Assembly: GCA_950295325.1 (NCBI GenBank)
Contig: OX485807.1
Coordinates: 17,889,666 to 17,953,665, forward strand
Direction of reading: 5' to 3'
DNA from: Polytrichum commune
Taxonomy: Eukaryota > Streptophyta > Polytrichopsida > Polytrichales > Polytrichaceae
DNA: 64,000 nt
The position numbers and the translations under genes are program-made. This document shows positions 1 to 11,163 of this stretch, one piece after another (positions within the stretch are counted from its first letter, which is position 1; the number at the start of each line of letters is the position of its first letter). The notes beneath the pieces were generated by a model. The model was not told the DNA's origin. It was given only the letters and a program-made list of their open reading frames with translations, and ran no database searches.

Positions 1-858
1 CGTTCTTTGGGGGGCACTCCCTTGTTTAGTTTCATCTATGCATGCAAAGCTTGCAAGAAGCCCAACACAAGTTTTCAATCTCCCTCGCAAATCCAAGCTC
101 CACCACACAAAAGTTGAAACAAATGGAGTTTTTTGATATTTATGGTGAGCTTCATGGACTATGTTGCATGTGCAACAAGTAGATTACACTAAATATGGTA
201 TTTAGTCACCAATTCCATTTGTCTTGCTCAATATTAATTGCCAACCTCCCATGTAGTGTCACCAACACTAAATGTTGACCTAACATTATTTTTCATTCCT
301 TGTAAATTTTTTTGGGGCATCGTAGATTTACAATGTTGCAATTATTGTCACTTACTAAGTGATTTTTCATCCAAAATCTCAACCATCCATAAAAAAAATT
401 TCATTACAGGATTGTTGTTAGGATACAAAATATACCAAATTCTCATATCCGTTTTTCATAGTTTGGCATGGATTTCATCCAAATTTCAATCATCCACTAT
501 GGTATTTGTAAACTAATGTACAAGAAGTGTCATTAGAAAAGTTGCCATAGTGACATAAATACAATATTTAGTGTAGTGGGTGCAAGCACGGTCAAGTACA
601 CAATTCCGTTACCATGCATAGGTTTAAGTGAAAGTAATTCCAAACTATATATACTAACTTTGAATTTTGTGAAGGGAAAAATCATAAATTATTGGAAAAC
701 ACGTTGATCTACAAAGCCAAGCAATTTATGTTGACAAATTATTTTTCAAGAAAAGTCTACATATTCTAGAAGATGGCGCAAGTAGTGTGCAAGTAGGTAT
801 ATTGAACACGTGATTATCTAGAATTTATATAAAATATGACAAAATTACATTCAATTGA
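1..858. other. gene-free AT-rich stretch
   Basis: I see no coding pattern, RNA gene or clear repeat here. The only open frame (about 238-516, +) has low-complexity composition and resembles no family I know. Confidence 0.5.
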
Positions 859-861
859 TGT

Positions 862-1157
862 TTTTCCACAAATTTTGTTTATGGTACCCTCAAGTTTATA
901 ATGGATTCAAGAAAATATGAAAAAATTCCAACTTCCCAATATTTAAGGCCATGAAATGTATGCCCAAAACCAAATTTAGCCATTACCTTTTGATAAGTTA
1001 TCATTAAACTTGCTTATCAAGAGGTAATGCCTAAATTTGGTTTTGGACATACATTTCACGGCCTCAAATTTTTTGAAGTTGGATTTTTTTTTCATATTTC
1101 TTGAATCCATTATAAACTTGAGGGCAACATAAACAAATTTTTGTAGAAAAACATGAA
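862..1157. repeat. fold-back (long inverted repeat) element, about 295 bp
   Basis: Two arms of about 130 bp (862-990 and 1019-1157) are reverse complements with scattered mismatches around a short AT-rich centre. The left arm carries CCCTCAAGTTTATAATGG and the right arm its complement CCATTATAAACTTGAGGG. The arms flank GGTAATG-type inner ends. The size and structure fit a MITE or fold-back transposon remnant. I could not fix a target-site duplication, so the family is unassigned. Confidence 0.8.
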
Positions 1158-2578
1158 GATCTCATCTTGATATATTATGTTGAGGACCTAACACAACAAT
1201 AGAGGGCGCCATGAAAAATAATCCAATTTAGACAATACTTTACTACTACTTCTAGATATTTGACTAGAAAATTGATGGTTTAATATATATGAGCATTTTT
1301 CCCTTCCCTAGTACTATAGAGGGGTCTCATATTCATCTTTACCAATGCAAGAATGTAGTTTTCACAAGGGATTCAAGTGGGTCACAACCAATGCATGACT
1401 GACAAGTGTCAAAAATTAAGGGAAAAAATTAACGTATGTCAAAATAATGAGCCCTCTATAAATAAATAAATATATTCATTCATTCTGTGGGAATGGAGGG
1501 ACCTCTACGGTAACGTTTGGATGAATGAGAACGTTGTTATGGATGATACTTGAGTCCTCCGGGGATGAACGGTTGGTTGGGCAATGAATTGCCAGCTGAA
1601 AGTGGTCCCTCAACGAGGGATTTCGGAGCTGAGATTGCCGTTGATATGCTGGATGATTTTAAGTACTCTCAAAAACATTAGGTTAGAGAGAAGGCGGGGG
1701 AACTTTGATGCAATCTGGACTTGCAAAAGCATTTGATGGCAAATGCAGGGTCGTGATCGGAGGTAAGGGTGAAGATCTGAAGCATGTACAAGTAGAGAAG
1801 CAAATATCTGCTACCATTGCTATTATGATGAATCCGTGGAATCCGACAACAATCCGGGGCGGAGATTTCGTAGATAATGATTCATCTTTTCGCGAATTTA
1901 TTGGTGACACAAACACACAATTCTTATCTATCTTTATAATACTGGGGGAGATGGGGTTAGGGCCTCATCACATCATCACAAGAAGAGAGTGAAGGATCGG
2001 CGCTTGTTTGATGCGGCGTACCATTGTCCATGTGTAGAATTGCGGAGAGTATTCATCCTTAGAGCGACGATCACGAATTTGGCGCCTTGTTTTTGGCTGT
2101 GTCAGGTTTGACATTTATAGAATTTTGAGAGGAATCCGGAACAGGAGGTTTCGGAGCTGATGTATCATCTGTTCACCTGCGGTGACAGAAAAACCCAAAT
2201 TTGTATCATAAAGAATCGGCAGTAGAGGATATTAGGGCACTCGTAACATCGTCACACGAAAAGGTTGGAGCATCGCCAAAGCATTGTAGAGGATTTGCAA
2301 GTGCAGGAACTGTGCATTTCCTTCCTTCTTCGTGCTTCAAATCTTCATTCTTAGAGACGGCCACGAATATTGTTACTCCTTTTTTTAAAACTCCTCGTGC
2401 AATATGGCCTGACATTGTTGATGCAATGCTGATGAAGAGGTTTAGGAGCTGATGAAATCATCTTTTCGCAATTGGTGGCACAGAACACACTTTGTATCAC
2501 AAAGTAAGTACACTGGAGGAGATTAGGACACTCATAACATCATTATAGCATCATCATCGCATTGTTGTTGCAAGGCTG
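1158..2578. repeat. upstream region of the CNGC gene with degenerate direct repeats
   Basis: This stretch precedes the first long CNGC exon and may hold its promoter and 5' UTR. It contains related blocks at about 2144-2250 and 2436-2545 (period 292, each starting with a GGAGCTGATG motif and running through a 'GTATCA.AAAG' and 'ACTCATAACATC'-like stretch). A weaker third relative lies at about 1855-1925, and a stray GGAGCTGA near 1627. No TATA box could be assigned with confidence. Confidence 0.5.
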
Positions 2579-4026
2579 ATGAAGAATCCCTGGGCGGGAG
2601 CATCAGCAGGGCAGGGTTCCCTAGAGCGGTTTATAGCAAACAAAATAGCGGTGCGAAAGGAGGAGGATCACAGCACTGCCTTTGCGCAAAGAATCTGTTC
2701 CAACTTCCACGAAGTTAGCCGTGCCGCTCCGAGAGTTAACTCTCCTCCTTCCAATAAGATCGGTGCACTCAGAGATAAAGATTACTGGTGCTCAAGAGGA
2801 TGTTCCCAAAACACGAAACAGCATGCGGGGGCAAGTAGCGAGGATCCCCATGAGGATCTGTTCCCAAGGAAGTCTTCCTCCACTGACCATGTTGCATTGG
2901 TCGCCGAAGTCGAGGAGGCCATAGCCGCATGGGTGTCTGGGCCACAAGAGATTCAGAGAAGAAGAGAGCTAAGCAGTTGCGGAGAGGGAAGCCATTACGT
3001 TGCGTTGAGGCATCCCAAGGTGCAACAGCAGACATCAACATCGAACCAAGAGCCTGCAGCAGCAGGCATAGTATTATCCTCCTTCCATTCAAGAAGACAG
3101 AAAAACATCTGCAGAGAAAGAGATCATCATCATAGTGCAATGAGGCCAAGGAAACCACCCGGTTATGATCATCACTTGGACAATATCTCAACCCCGTACC
3201 AGCAGGTTGCTCCAGTAGTTAGACATCCAGATTTCCAGTCTGTCTCAACATCGCGAGATCATGACCTAATTCAACGCTTCCCACCACGGATGGCTATGGT
3301 CTCATCGAAGGTTAGCCCGCCGAAAGTTGCACAGAGAGTAGGGTTCCGGAGACATGAGTTGTATCCATTGCCCTTACCACCGCAGGATTTTAGGGTTACT
3401 GTTAAAGCAGAGCCAGATTTGTTCTTCCCGAGTACTGCACCGGTGCGGCACGTCGTTACGCACACAGGAATTACTAATGAAGGAACAAATCCTATGCCTC
3501 TTCATGTGCAAGATGAACAAACCCCATACCAAATCTCAGCAGGGATTACTCAGAGGATGAACCTCTTACCGAAGGAGGAGGTCCCAGTTGTGCACAGTGA
3601 AGAGATGATGACAATGATGAGTCCAGGGAGATCACCAAGTGAAGAAGATTTAGGTGAGGCTCAACAGGAGTTTTTGGTTAGGGGTGGTCGTCTTTCACAG
3701 GATGCCATAAACCCGATGCAGAGAGATGTCAATTCGCATGAAGATACTACTCCAACTCCTGCTGCAATGCCTCAAGCTGCTGTCCTGGAGAGAAATGAAA
3801 GTCCTAACCCAAGAACATTGGACAACCTCGTTCGGAAGATATCTGGGATTCGATCACCGATTCCACAGATTCCATGGGAAATCCTCGCGGCATTAACGAT
3901 TCCAAGTTCATACGAGCGACCAGTTGTTGATCGGGACAACCCTCTGCTCCCACCTCCTACTACAAGGCAGACTGTCATCACTTCCGCTCCGAAGACATTG
4001 GCTTATGCCAAGTCTAACAGTAACAG
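2579..4026 (+). CDS. putative 5' exon of the CNGC gene, disordered N-terminal extension
   Basis: This is an uninterrupted frame of 494 codons from ATG 2579 to the stop at 4061-4063. If spliced at 4026 (AG|GT donor) it contributes about 482 aa. The composition is rich in Ser, Pro, Arg, Gln and Thr with no recognisable domain, as in disordered regulatory tails. Usual CNGC2/4 N-termini are far shorter (proteins of about 700 aa), so this would be an unusual extension. The alternative is an independent gene or an unrelated ORF. In favour of joining: phase 2 matches the acceptor at 4353-4354, and the following exon (4355-4557) cannot start translation by itself. Confidence 0.5.
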
Positions 4027-7000
4027 GTTACATTCAACCCTAAGTCTCCAAAAAATCTCATGAGCTTCCAACTCATGGGTAGAGGTGACAACTTGATCAT
4101 TTCAATAGGAGAAGTCACTAGATCATACTCTTCCTCGGAAACCATTTGAGGATTTTCCACAGGTTAGCGAGATATGTAGATCGTGTGAGTTGAACCCTGT
4201 TGATTCTGGGTCACTACACATGCATGTCATTCTCTTCATCCCTTCGTACATAAGGCACAGGCAGACAGACATTGGCGATGAACAATTCTAATGGTAAAAG
4301 GGAATCGTACTGAATGTAGCGAATGGCGATGCATATACTGCTGTGAATTTACAGACTTCGGGTGTTGGTGGGCAGGGTGCGGAAGAGGCGAAACACTTTT
4401 GAAACTGTGAGAGCAGCGTTCCTTGGCAAGAGCTCTTCAAGCAGGAAATTTCAGGAACCTCTGGAACCCCCCATTGCATGTCCACTCTGTTCAGCAGCTG
4501 ATAGAGCTGGTGTTGCACACAAACCTTGTGATCACAAGTTTGCGTTTGAAGAAGGCGGTAAGCATCTAAGTCCAACACTGAAGCTCAAGCACTTATGCAA
4601 TTTTAGGATTATGAATCGTAGGGTTACGAATGGGATTCGCTGAATTTGATCCATAGGTTACCGACAGAGGATGCTCGTATTAACACACAAGACATGCTTA
4701 TTCCTGGGGTGTAGGCTAAGGGGGTGATCCTTTGCATTATGGAGCAAGATGTGCAGTGCTGCGTTTGAAATGGGGGGAAATTAAAACTTCTGGTGGCAGG
4801 AGGTGCCTTTCATTTCCACGGAGGGACTTTGAAACCTGGACCAAATGATAACAGCACAAAGTGGATATTCGGGAGAGTCCTGGACCCACGCAGCCAGAAT
4901 ATTCGAAGATGGAACCGACTCTTTCTTCTGTCATCTACATGGAGCACTGCAGTAGACCCTCTGTTTTTCTATCTCTTAAGCATTAGCAAAGAGCTCTCCT
5001 GTCTCTATGTCGACAGAGACTTTGCTCTCGCCGTCACGTTTCTCAGGACACTGTTCGACTCCTTTAAACTGGTGCACATGTATCTGCAGCTTCGGCTGGC
5101 ATACTTGTCCTCGGAGTCACTGGTTCTTGGCTACCATGACCTTGTATGGGATGCTCGCAAGGTCGTCTACAACTACTTATACTCAGGAGGTTCCTTTCTT
5201 TTAGACTTGTATGTCGTTATACCCCTTCCTCAGGTAGATCAATTTCCTCGTTGATGAATTTCCTTGTAGCAACCAAATGGCTTAAGATAATTACTGCTAA
5301 TAGTAGAGTCTTCAGCATTTTGCAAGTCTCTGATTGCAGTTTGTGGAATTTGGTCTCTCTCTCTCTCTCTCTCTCTCTACACCTTTGCATCCTCAAGCTT
5401 TGTAAAGTCTATGGGTTCAGTTCCTACATAATTTCCAAGATTCAGAAGTGACAGAATCATTTTGTCTGTCATTGTGACTAGAAATTTGTAACGTGTCTTT
5501 GTAGTCTAGTGGTCCATGGATCTAAGGAACATGGGGTTCGTTACTAATGCATATATTTCTGCAATTCTTAAGCTGTTCAATTTTGCAAGTAGGGAGACTT
5601 CGGAACAGCAAGGCTCCATCAATGGCTGATGTTTCTCTGGCATTGTGTGCCTGGGGATTGTGGAAAACGATGGATGGAACACAGATGATGGTGTGGTGGA
5701 TAGTTCCTGACATGATTGCTCAGGGCTTGAATTCACCAAAGATTATGTATTACTTTCTGCTCACATCTTTGTTGCAGTACATTCCAAGGATCTTCCACAC
5801 ACTTCATGCCAGTCGGCGTATGGAAAATGTGATTGGCTTTGTCTTTGGCACTGCCTGGTGGGCATTCTTAATTAATTTGACGTATTACTTCCTAGCTGCC
5901 CATGTAAGTAGTCTCACCACCCTAGAATAACTTCAATTATTCTCACAATTTCTTGGAAGTTTTCTTGCTAGAAAGCTGTAATGATTGTGTCCCTTTGGCC
6001 CTTAGGGCTGTTGCCACCTGTGAGAAGTTGAAAACTAGACACCACCCAACTGGAAATTGGAGTTATGTGGAGGCCCAATTATTTCTGAACCACCAAATAG
6101 AAGAGGTCTGGGAAGGCCCTGAACTTGTTATAACTTCAGAGGACCAGTTCACCTAGTGACCCAAATCATACCCTGGCTCAAGTCATAAATCTGTTCTCAG
6201 GCACCTGGAAAATTGGGACATGGTTACATACTTCAATGTATTGCTTCAAAGTCTTAATAATCCAAGAAGAGCTTCATTAAAATGTCGAGACCACTGAATG
6301 TAACCGGTACCCTGTTTCATTCATTGACATTTCTACTCATCTTTCTGATATTTTTGTGTACCTCTGTTGCATCCTTCTCAAAATTAAGAATCTTGTGAGG
6401 TCCTCATCTTCAGACTCTTTAAATTTTCATTTTCAGACTCTTTATTGAATCTGTTTCTCAAAAACGGTTTTGAAATGGCTACCTTGAGATAGGCAGATAG
6501 CGGGAGCATATTGGTATCTGTTGGGAATCCAAAATGTACAGCAGTGTATGGCTAATTACTGTACCGATGCTGAAAAGGACCTATGCAATCCAAGATACTT
6601 GGGCTGCCCTGAACCTACTTTTACAGGCAAACAGGTTTCGACTGACGAAACTCGGCTTGCATGGGCCAAGAATCCTAATATCACTAATAACTGCCTCTAC
6701 ATTGGAAAAAATTATAATGGAGACTACGACTTTGGGATCTACATCAACGTAGTACGTTTGACAGAGACCAGCCTAGTGAACCGCATGCTGTTCCCATTGT
6801 TCTGGGGTCTGATGACTTTGAGGTAAGAATTCACTGCCTTCCTTTGAAGGGGATACTTACCTACTGACTGCTTTATCAAAGACAATGTGGTAGCTTACAG
6901 GAACAAGTAAGAACCTGATATTATCTTAGAACCAACATAGGTTAGGATGCTAAAATGTTTTATGTGCTCCGATGGGCTAATGCAATAATCAGTCGTGGAG

Positions 7001-10000
7001 GTGCTGAAATGATACCTGCATCGTGTAATCTCACATGGGACATATTGTGTAATCTATACTCTAGACTAAAGAGGTTGGCTAATGATTTCGTGTGGTCTGT
7101 TCATCAGCACATTTGGAAACGCTTTAACACCTTCTAGCCAAATCCTGGAGATTTTTTTCTGCATGACGCTCGTAATCAGCGGTCTTGCCTTGTTCTTGCT
7201 GCTTATAGGGAACATTCAGGCATGTTTCCATCAACATTTCAACTCCTCATACATCCCTTCCCAGTGTCTCCAGATTTCACCTTGCCTTGTGTTAGCAGTG
7301 CATATGATTCCTTATGTCTACGCTTCCTTTCATGAACAATATATTGGACTATGTGCTTCTTTATTTTTTTCTCTTCCCTTTTCTTAAATCTCCACTCCTA
7401 GCTGCAATGGTGGCTTAAACCCAAGGCCTTGACCTGGATCCCATGGGAACTCGTCAATTAAGCCGCCTAGGCTGGAATAGTATTTGGATGGGTGATCCTC
7501 CTAGCACTTGATTTCATGTGTACCCTACCACCTATGGTCCATCCAACCATGTGGAAACCTAGGGGCTTCACCTTGGGAGCAAAAGATGCAAGTTGGCTTG
7601 TCCATGCCTGTTCAAGCCATGTGGGTTGGCTTGGCTAATGGTTTTGTGTGGTCTTTTCATCAGCACATTTGGAAACGCTTTAAAACCTTCTAGCCAAATG
7701 CTGGCGATTTTTTTCTGCATAGCGCTCGTAATCGGCGATCTTGTCTTGTTCTTGCTGCTCATAGGCAACATTCAGGCATGTTCCCATCAACATTTCAATT
7801 AAGCCGCCTAGGCTGGAATAGTTACTTGGATGGGTGACCTTACTAGCACTTGATTTCCTGTGCACCCTATCACCTATGGTCCATCCAACCATGTGGGAAC
7901 CTAGGGGCTTCACCTCGGGAGTGATAGATGCGGGTTGGCTTGTCCATGCCCGTTCAAGGTGTTCATCTTTGAAAATGGCAGTAGTCTTCGGGGGCCCTTT
8001 ATTTCTCATGGTGCCCATTTCAGGACAACATATAGACTTAGACCGACTCAAAGATGAAGCAACACCATAATTTATGCCAATGGCAACATCAAAGTCATCT
8101 TTCCTAGCTGCAAACCTTTCAGACACTGTGAGATATCTAGTTTACTTCTACACCTTAGAGAATGAAAGTGTGCAAGGTGTCAAGATTCATGTGGAATGGG
8201 ACAAACATCTCAGGTTTTCCTCCGCTCTATTGTAAGCAAGAAAGAGGAGATGCAGCTCCGAAACCGTGATATAGAGTGGTGGATGGCGAGGCGCCAACTT
8301 CCACGTGATGTTTGTCAGAGGGTGAGGAGATATGAACGTCACCGATGGGCAGCTCTCCGAGGTGTTGAAGAATCTCATCTTGTTAATGACCTGCCTGATG
8401 CCATCCGTCGAGATATCAAGCGCCATCTCTGTCTACAACTTGTTCGCAGTGTAATGTGTACTGCCATCACCTTGAATTTTCCTTATTTTGGCTCTTCCAT
8501 ATTCTTTTGCTATCTCTACATTTTCCCACGTATTAATTGAGAACCATTTTCTAGATCCATTTTCAATAGTGAACAAGTGTTAATTTCATACGCCTTTGTC
8601 CTATGAGTGTGCGGTGCAAAGGAAGGACACATGTCCATGGTATTTTTGATGTATACTGCATAAGGTCTTAGTTTACTAAGTTCATACACCACGCACACAG
8701 GAGGGCTTGCCAACTCGACATGTTAATTAATGTTCATCTCTTCTTGTTTTGGGTGACCAGCTTGAAATGGTCACCAGCCGCCAAAGACGAGGAGATGAAC
8801 ACTAACTACGTTTTGGTTGCCATTTTTGAGTTGACAAGCCCACATGGGCAAGTGCTGTGTAAGTGTGCTAGTAATGTTGTCGTGTCTGTCTTTGATGCAA
8901 ACAGTGGACAATTTTCCAGTAGAGTTAATGACTTATGCACTCATGGTGGTGGTAAATGGTTTGTCAGGCTGATTGTAAAAGCTTCATTTATGTGAAGGTT
9001 CTATATTTCTCAAAATAACTTATCTTCTTACACGGATGGTGAGCATTCCGAAATGGTCACCCCTGTATTTGAAGCAGCTCATTCCAAGGTGACGAACTCG
9101 AAATGGTCACCATCCGCCAAAGACAAGAAGAAACGAACATTAATTACCTGTTGGTTGCCATTTCGAATTGACAAGCTCTCATGTGCGAGTGCTGTATAAG
9201 TGCGCTGGTAATGTTGTTGTGTCTGTCTTTGATGGAAACAGTGCATAATTTTCTGTTAGAATCAATGATTTGTGCACTCCTGGTGGTAATAATTTGTCAG
9301 GCTGACTTGTAAAAGCTCCATTTTTGTGAAGGTTCTAAATAACTTTCGAAGGCAAAATTTTGATGTGAAACCAATAATACATTGAAAAGAACATCATTTT
9401 CGATTAATTTGTGTTGGTCCTCACTTCTTGTCACCGTATGCAGATCCCCTTGTTCCAGCACCTGGATTCCATAGTGCTCGACAGCATCTGTGAGCGTCTT
9501 AAACCTCATATCTTCATCCAGCAAGAGCCAGTACGTTCACATCCCCTTGTATGGTTTGGAAGAAAGTTTTCTTACATCATCTTTATGTGTCAGTTTGCAT
9601 TCTGCCCTTACTTCTTCAGACTTTTTTGGATACTGTACTGCCATGACATCTCCAGTTCTTCCAGTTGCCAACCTCCTACACTGGCCACATGGTTGAGCTT
9701 ATTTCCATACTGAAAACATTGGGGATTCTACTGTGGGTGCAACCTATTCACCAACCCACAGTGTTCAACAACTGAAGTCCACGTTGTAGGTTACACTATT
9801 TTTATTGGATTGAAAGACTTCCAATGTTAGGGGTAGGAAGTGGGTATGTTATGGGGCATCACTAGTGTAACAACTAGGATTGCACACTATTATGATGCTG
9901 TATGTTGTGGAGCAAACTACAGGGTTGCCCGGGCTAAAGTTGCACTATACATATGCCCACACTATTTACAATGTTCAATGTACTTCCCTCAACTTCACAC

Positions 10001-11163
10001 ACACAGTAGAGTTACAAAGTGAACCATACTAACATTTCTTAAGGTAAGCGGGTCTTAAAACAAGCACTTTGAGCTTTGCACCCACTTCTCATTCAACATG
10101 AAAGACATAATTATTGGAAGATGATTAGCGAATCCAAATTGTAGCCATAGCTATTTTCCTCATAATTTTTGGAGTTCATATGAATATCTTAATCATTGTC
10201 AAAGTGAGGATTCTCACCCTCATTAAAATAATCATATAGGTCCCTTCCAATTATGTTGACTATAGAGCCTAGGATGGTTATCAAATTTTAAGCATGAAAT
10301 TCAATCTCTTTTTAACACATGTGTGTTTTTCTGTCCGTCCTTATATCCACATCTAACCACACCACTCAAATATAGGTGTTTGTTAAAGAAGAGTAACTGA
10401 ATTATGCCCACTTACCTTACTCTTTAGCAGACCCCAAATTTGACAATCTGAATCGAAGCTGCTTAAATTTATATCTCCACAACGAAATGCAATCACGTTG
10501 ATGCAGGTATATAAAGAGGGTGATCCAGTGACGAAAATGCATTTTGTGTCACGAGGCCATTTTGAAAGCTCCTACAGATTGAACGACAACGATTACAGCT
10601 TATGTGTACTTGGACCTGGCAGTTTCTGTGGGGATGAGCTACTGTCATGGGCTTTGCGTCAACCCCACGTCGAGACATTCCCTCCATCCACAGCCACACT
10701 TAAGAGCCTGGATGTCACTGAAGTATTTTCTCTTGAGGCATCCGACCTCAAGTATGTGACGGACCATTACCGCTACAAGTTTGAGACCGAAACCCTCCGT
10801 CGTGCTGTACGGTTTTATTCGGTGAGTTGGCGCATGTGGGGAGCCCTTACCATTCAGTTAGCGTGGCGCAGATGCAAGTTGAGAATGGCAGCTAAAAAAG
10901 CAGCATTGGCGGTGGTGAGGACGGGTGGAAAGATTGGACCTCCTCCAAAAGATGATGAAGAAATTCTAGGTCTCCCACCAAATTCCAAGAACAGAAATCC
11001 CACTGATTCAAACAAGCGTGCAAGCAAGTCACTTCCGACCGTGCACGAGGAGACTGATGAAGAAACCGAAAGCATGGAGAACATTCATGGGCAAGATGAT
11101 ACACACATGCCTGATACAATTTTGCCATCATCTATTCCGAAATCGCAAGAGAAACTAGCCTGA
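2579..11163 (+). CDS. cyclic nucleotide-gated ion channel, CNGC2/CNGC4 (group IVb) clade
   Basis: This is a plasma-membrane cation channel; relatives conduct Ca2+ in defence and development. Proposed exons: 2579-4026, 4355-4557, 4800-5233, 5685-5903, 6497-6822, 7108-7219, 8214-8450, 9444-9530, 10507-11163, giving about 1240 aa. Every junction agrees in phase. All introns are GT-AG except the one after 7219, whose donor is GC. Visible landmarks: a Cys-rich segment (ACPLCS, about residue 525); FGRVLDPRS before S1; WNRLFLLS and DPLFFY in S1; IPLPQ in S3; WGLMTL-STFGN pore joining exons 5 and 6; RDIEWWM and LP..RRDIKRHLC in the C-linker; a CNBD with GPGSFCGDELLSW (about 1058-1070); and an IQ motif IQLAWRR (about 1137). 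The STFGN filter and RDIEWWM are typical of the CNGC2/4 group. The first exon (about 483 aa, Ser/Pro-rich, no domain) is the least certain part. It is phase-compatible, and the next exon has no Met, so some upstream exon is required. Confidence 0.9.
7108..7219 (+). CDS. CNGC exon 6, copy 1: selectivity filter and S6
   Basis: This 112-nt exon (phase 2 in, phase 0 out) completes WGLMTL with STFGNALTPSS and encodes the S6 helix ending LLLIGNIQ. It matches the corresponding CNGC2/4 exon exactly in position. The acceptor is TTCATCAG|C. The donor is CAG|GCATGT, a GC-type 5' splice site; no in-frame GT donor is nearby. It joins cleanly to VFLRSIV at 8214. Confidence 0.88.
7431..7502 (+). mobile_element. 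5S rRNA-derived repeat (copy 1), Cassandra-type TRIM or 5S-SINE fossil
   Basis: The stretch aligns by eye to the 3' half of plant 5S rRNA: GGATCCCAT.. GAACTC, then AATTAAGC.. with the A-box region, then GGATGGGTGA of the C-box region. It lacks the 5' half and is not a functional 5S gene. 5S-derived sequences of this kind are known from Cassandra terminal-repeat retrotransposons and some SINEs; I cannot tell which. It is an old, partial copy. Confidence 0.65.
7664..7775 (+). CDS. duplicated CNGC exon 6 (copy 2), candidate mutually exclusive exon
   Basis: It is the same length (112 nt) as 7108-7219, with the same acceptor (TTTTCATCAG|C) and the same GC donor. It has about 10 substitutions and no indel, and keeps an open frame STFGNALKPSS...LLLIGNIQ. 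About eight of the ten changes alter the protein. One puts Asp in place of a Gly in the middle of S6, in the SGL motif. Using both copies would shift the frame (112 is not divisible by 3), so only one can be productive per mRNA. It may be a real alternative pore exon or a decaying duplicate; the high share of replacement changes leans to the latter. Confidence 0.6.
7797..8110 (+). mobile_element. 5S rRNA-derived repeat (copy 2) with longer body
   Basis: The 5S-like head (7797-7844, with GGATGGGTGACC) is followed by a body shared with 7503-7627 and extending to about 8110. The distal part of the body recurs in reverse orientation at about 45820-46140, so this is a dispersed element and not a 5S gene. 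Treated as a fossil of a TRIM/LTR or SINE type. Confidence 0.6.
10180..10385 (-). repeat. dispersed repeat family R1, reverse copy in the last CNGC intron
   Basis: Reverse-complemented, this matches 40390-40590 closely, including CTATATTTGAGTGGT, ATGTGGAT, AGAGATTG and TTTGATAACCAT.CTAGG. Other copies lie at 41330-41400, 46250-46410, 46660-46810 and 47850-48030. It has no coding capacity and no visible terminal inverted repeats, so the class is unknown. Confidence 0.7.

Larger units (their letters stand above)
7066..8110 (+). repeat. tandem duplication of about 560 bp inside the CNGC gene
   Basis: Unit 1 (about 7066-7627) and unit 2 (about 7628-8110) each hold the exon block followed by a 5S-like block. 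Matching pieces are 7066-7245 with 7628-7796, and 7456-7627 with 7797-7964. Unit 2 lacks about 210 bp that unit 1 has between the exon flank and the 5S-like block. The join lies at a shared TCAA, which suggests a microhomology deletion after duplication. The 5S-like element is in both units, so it was there before the duplication. Confidence 0.85.
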
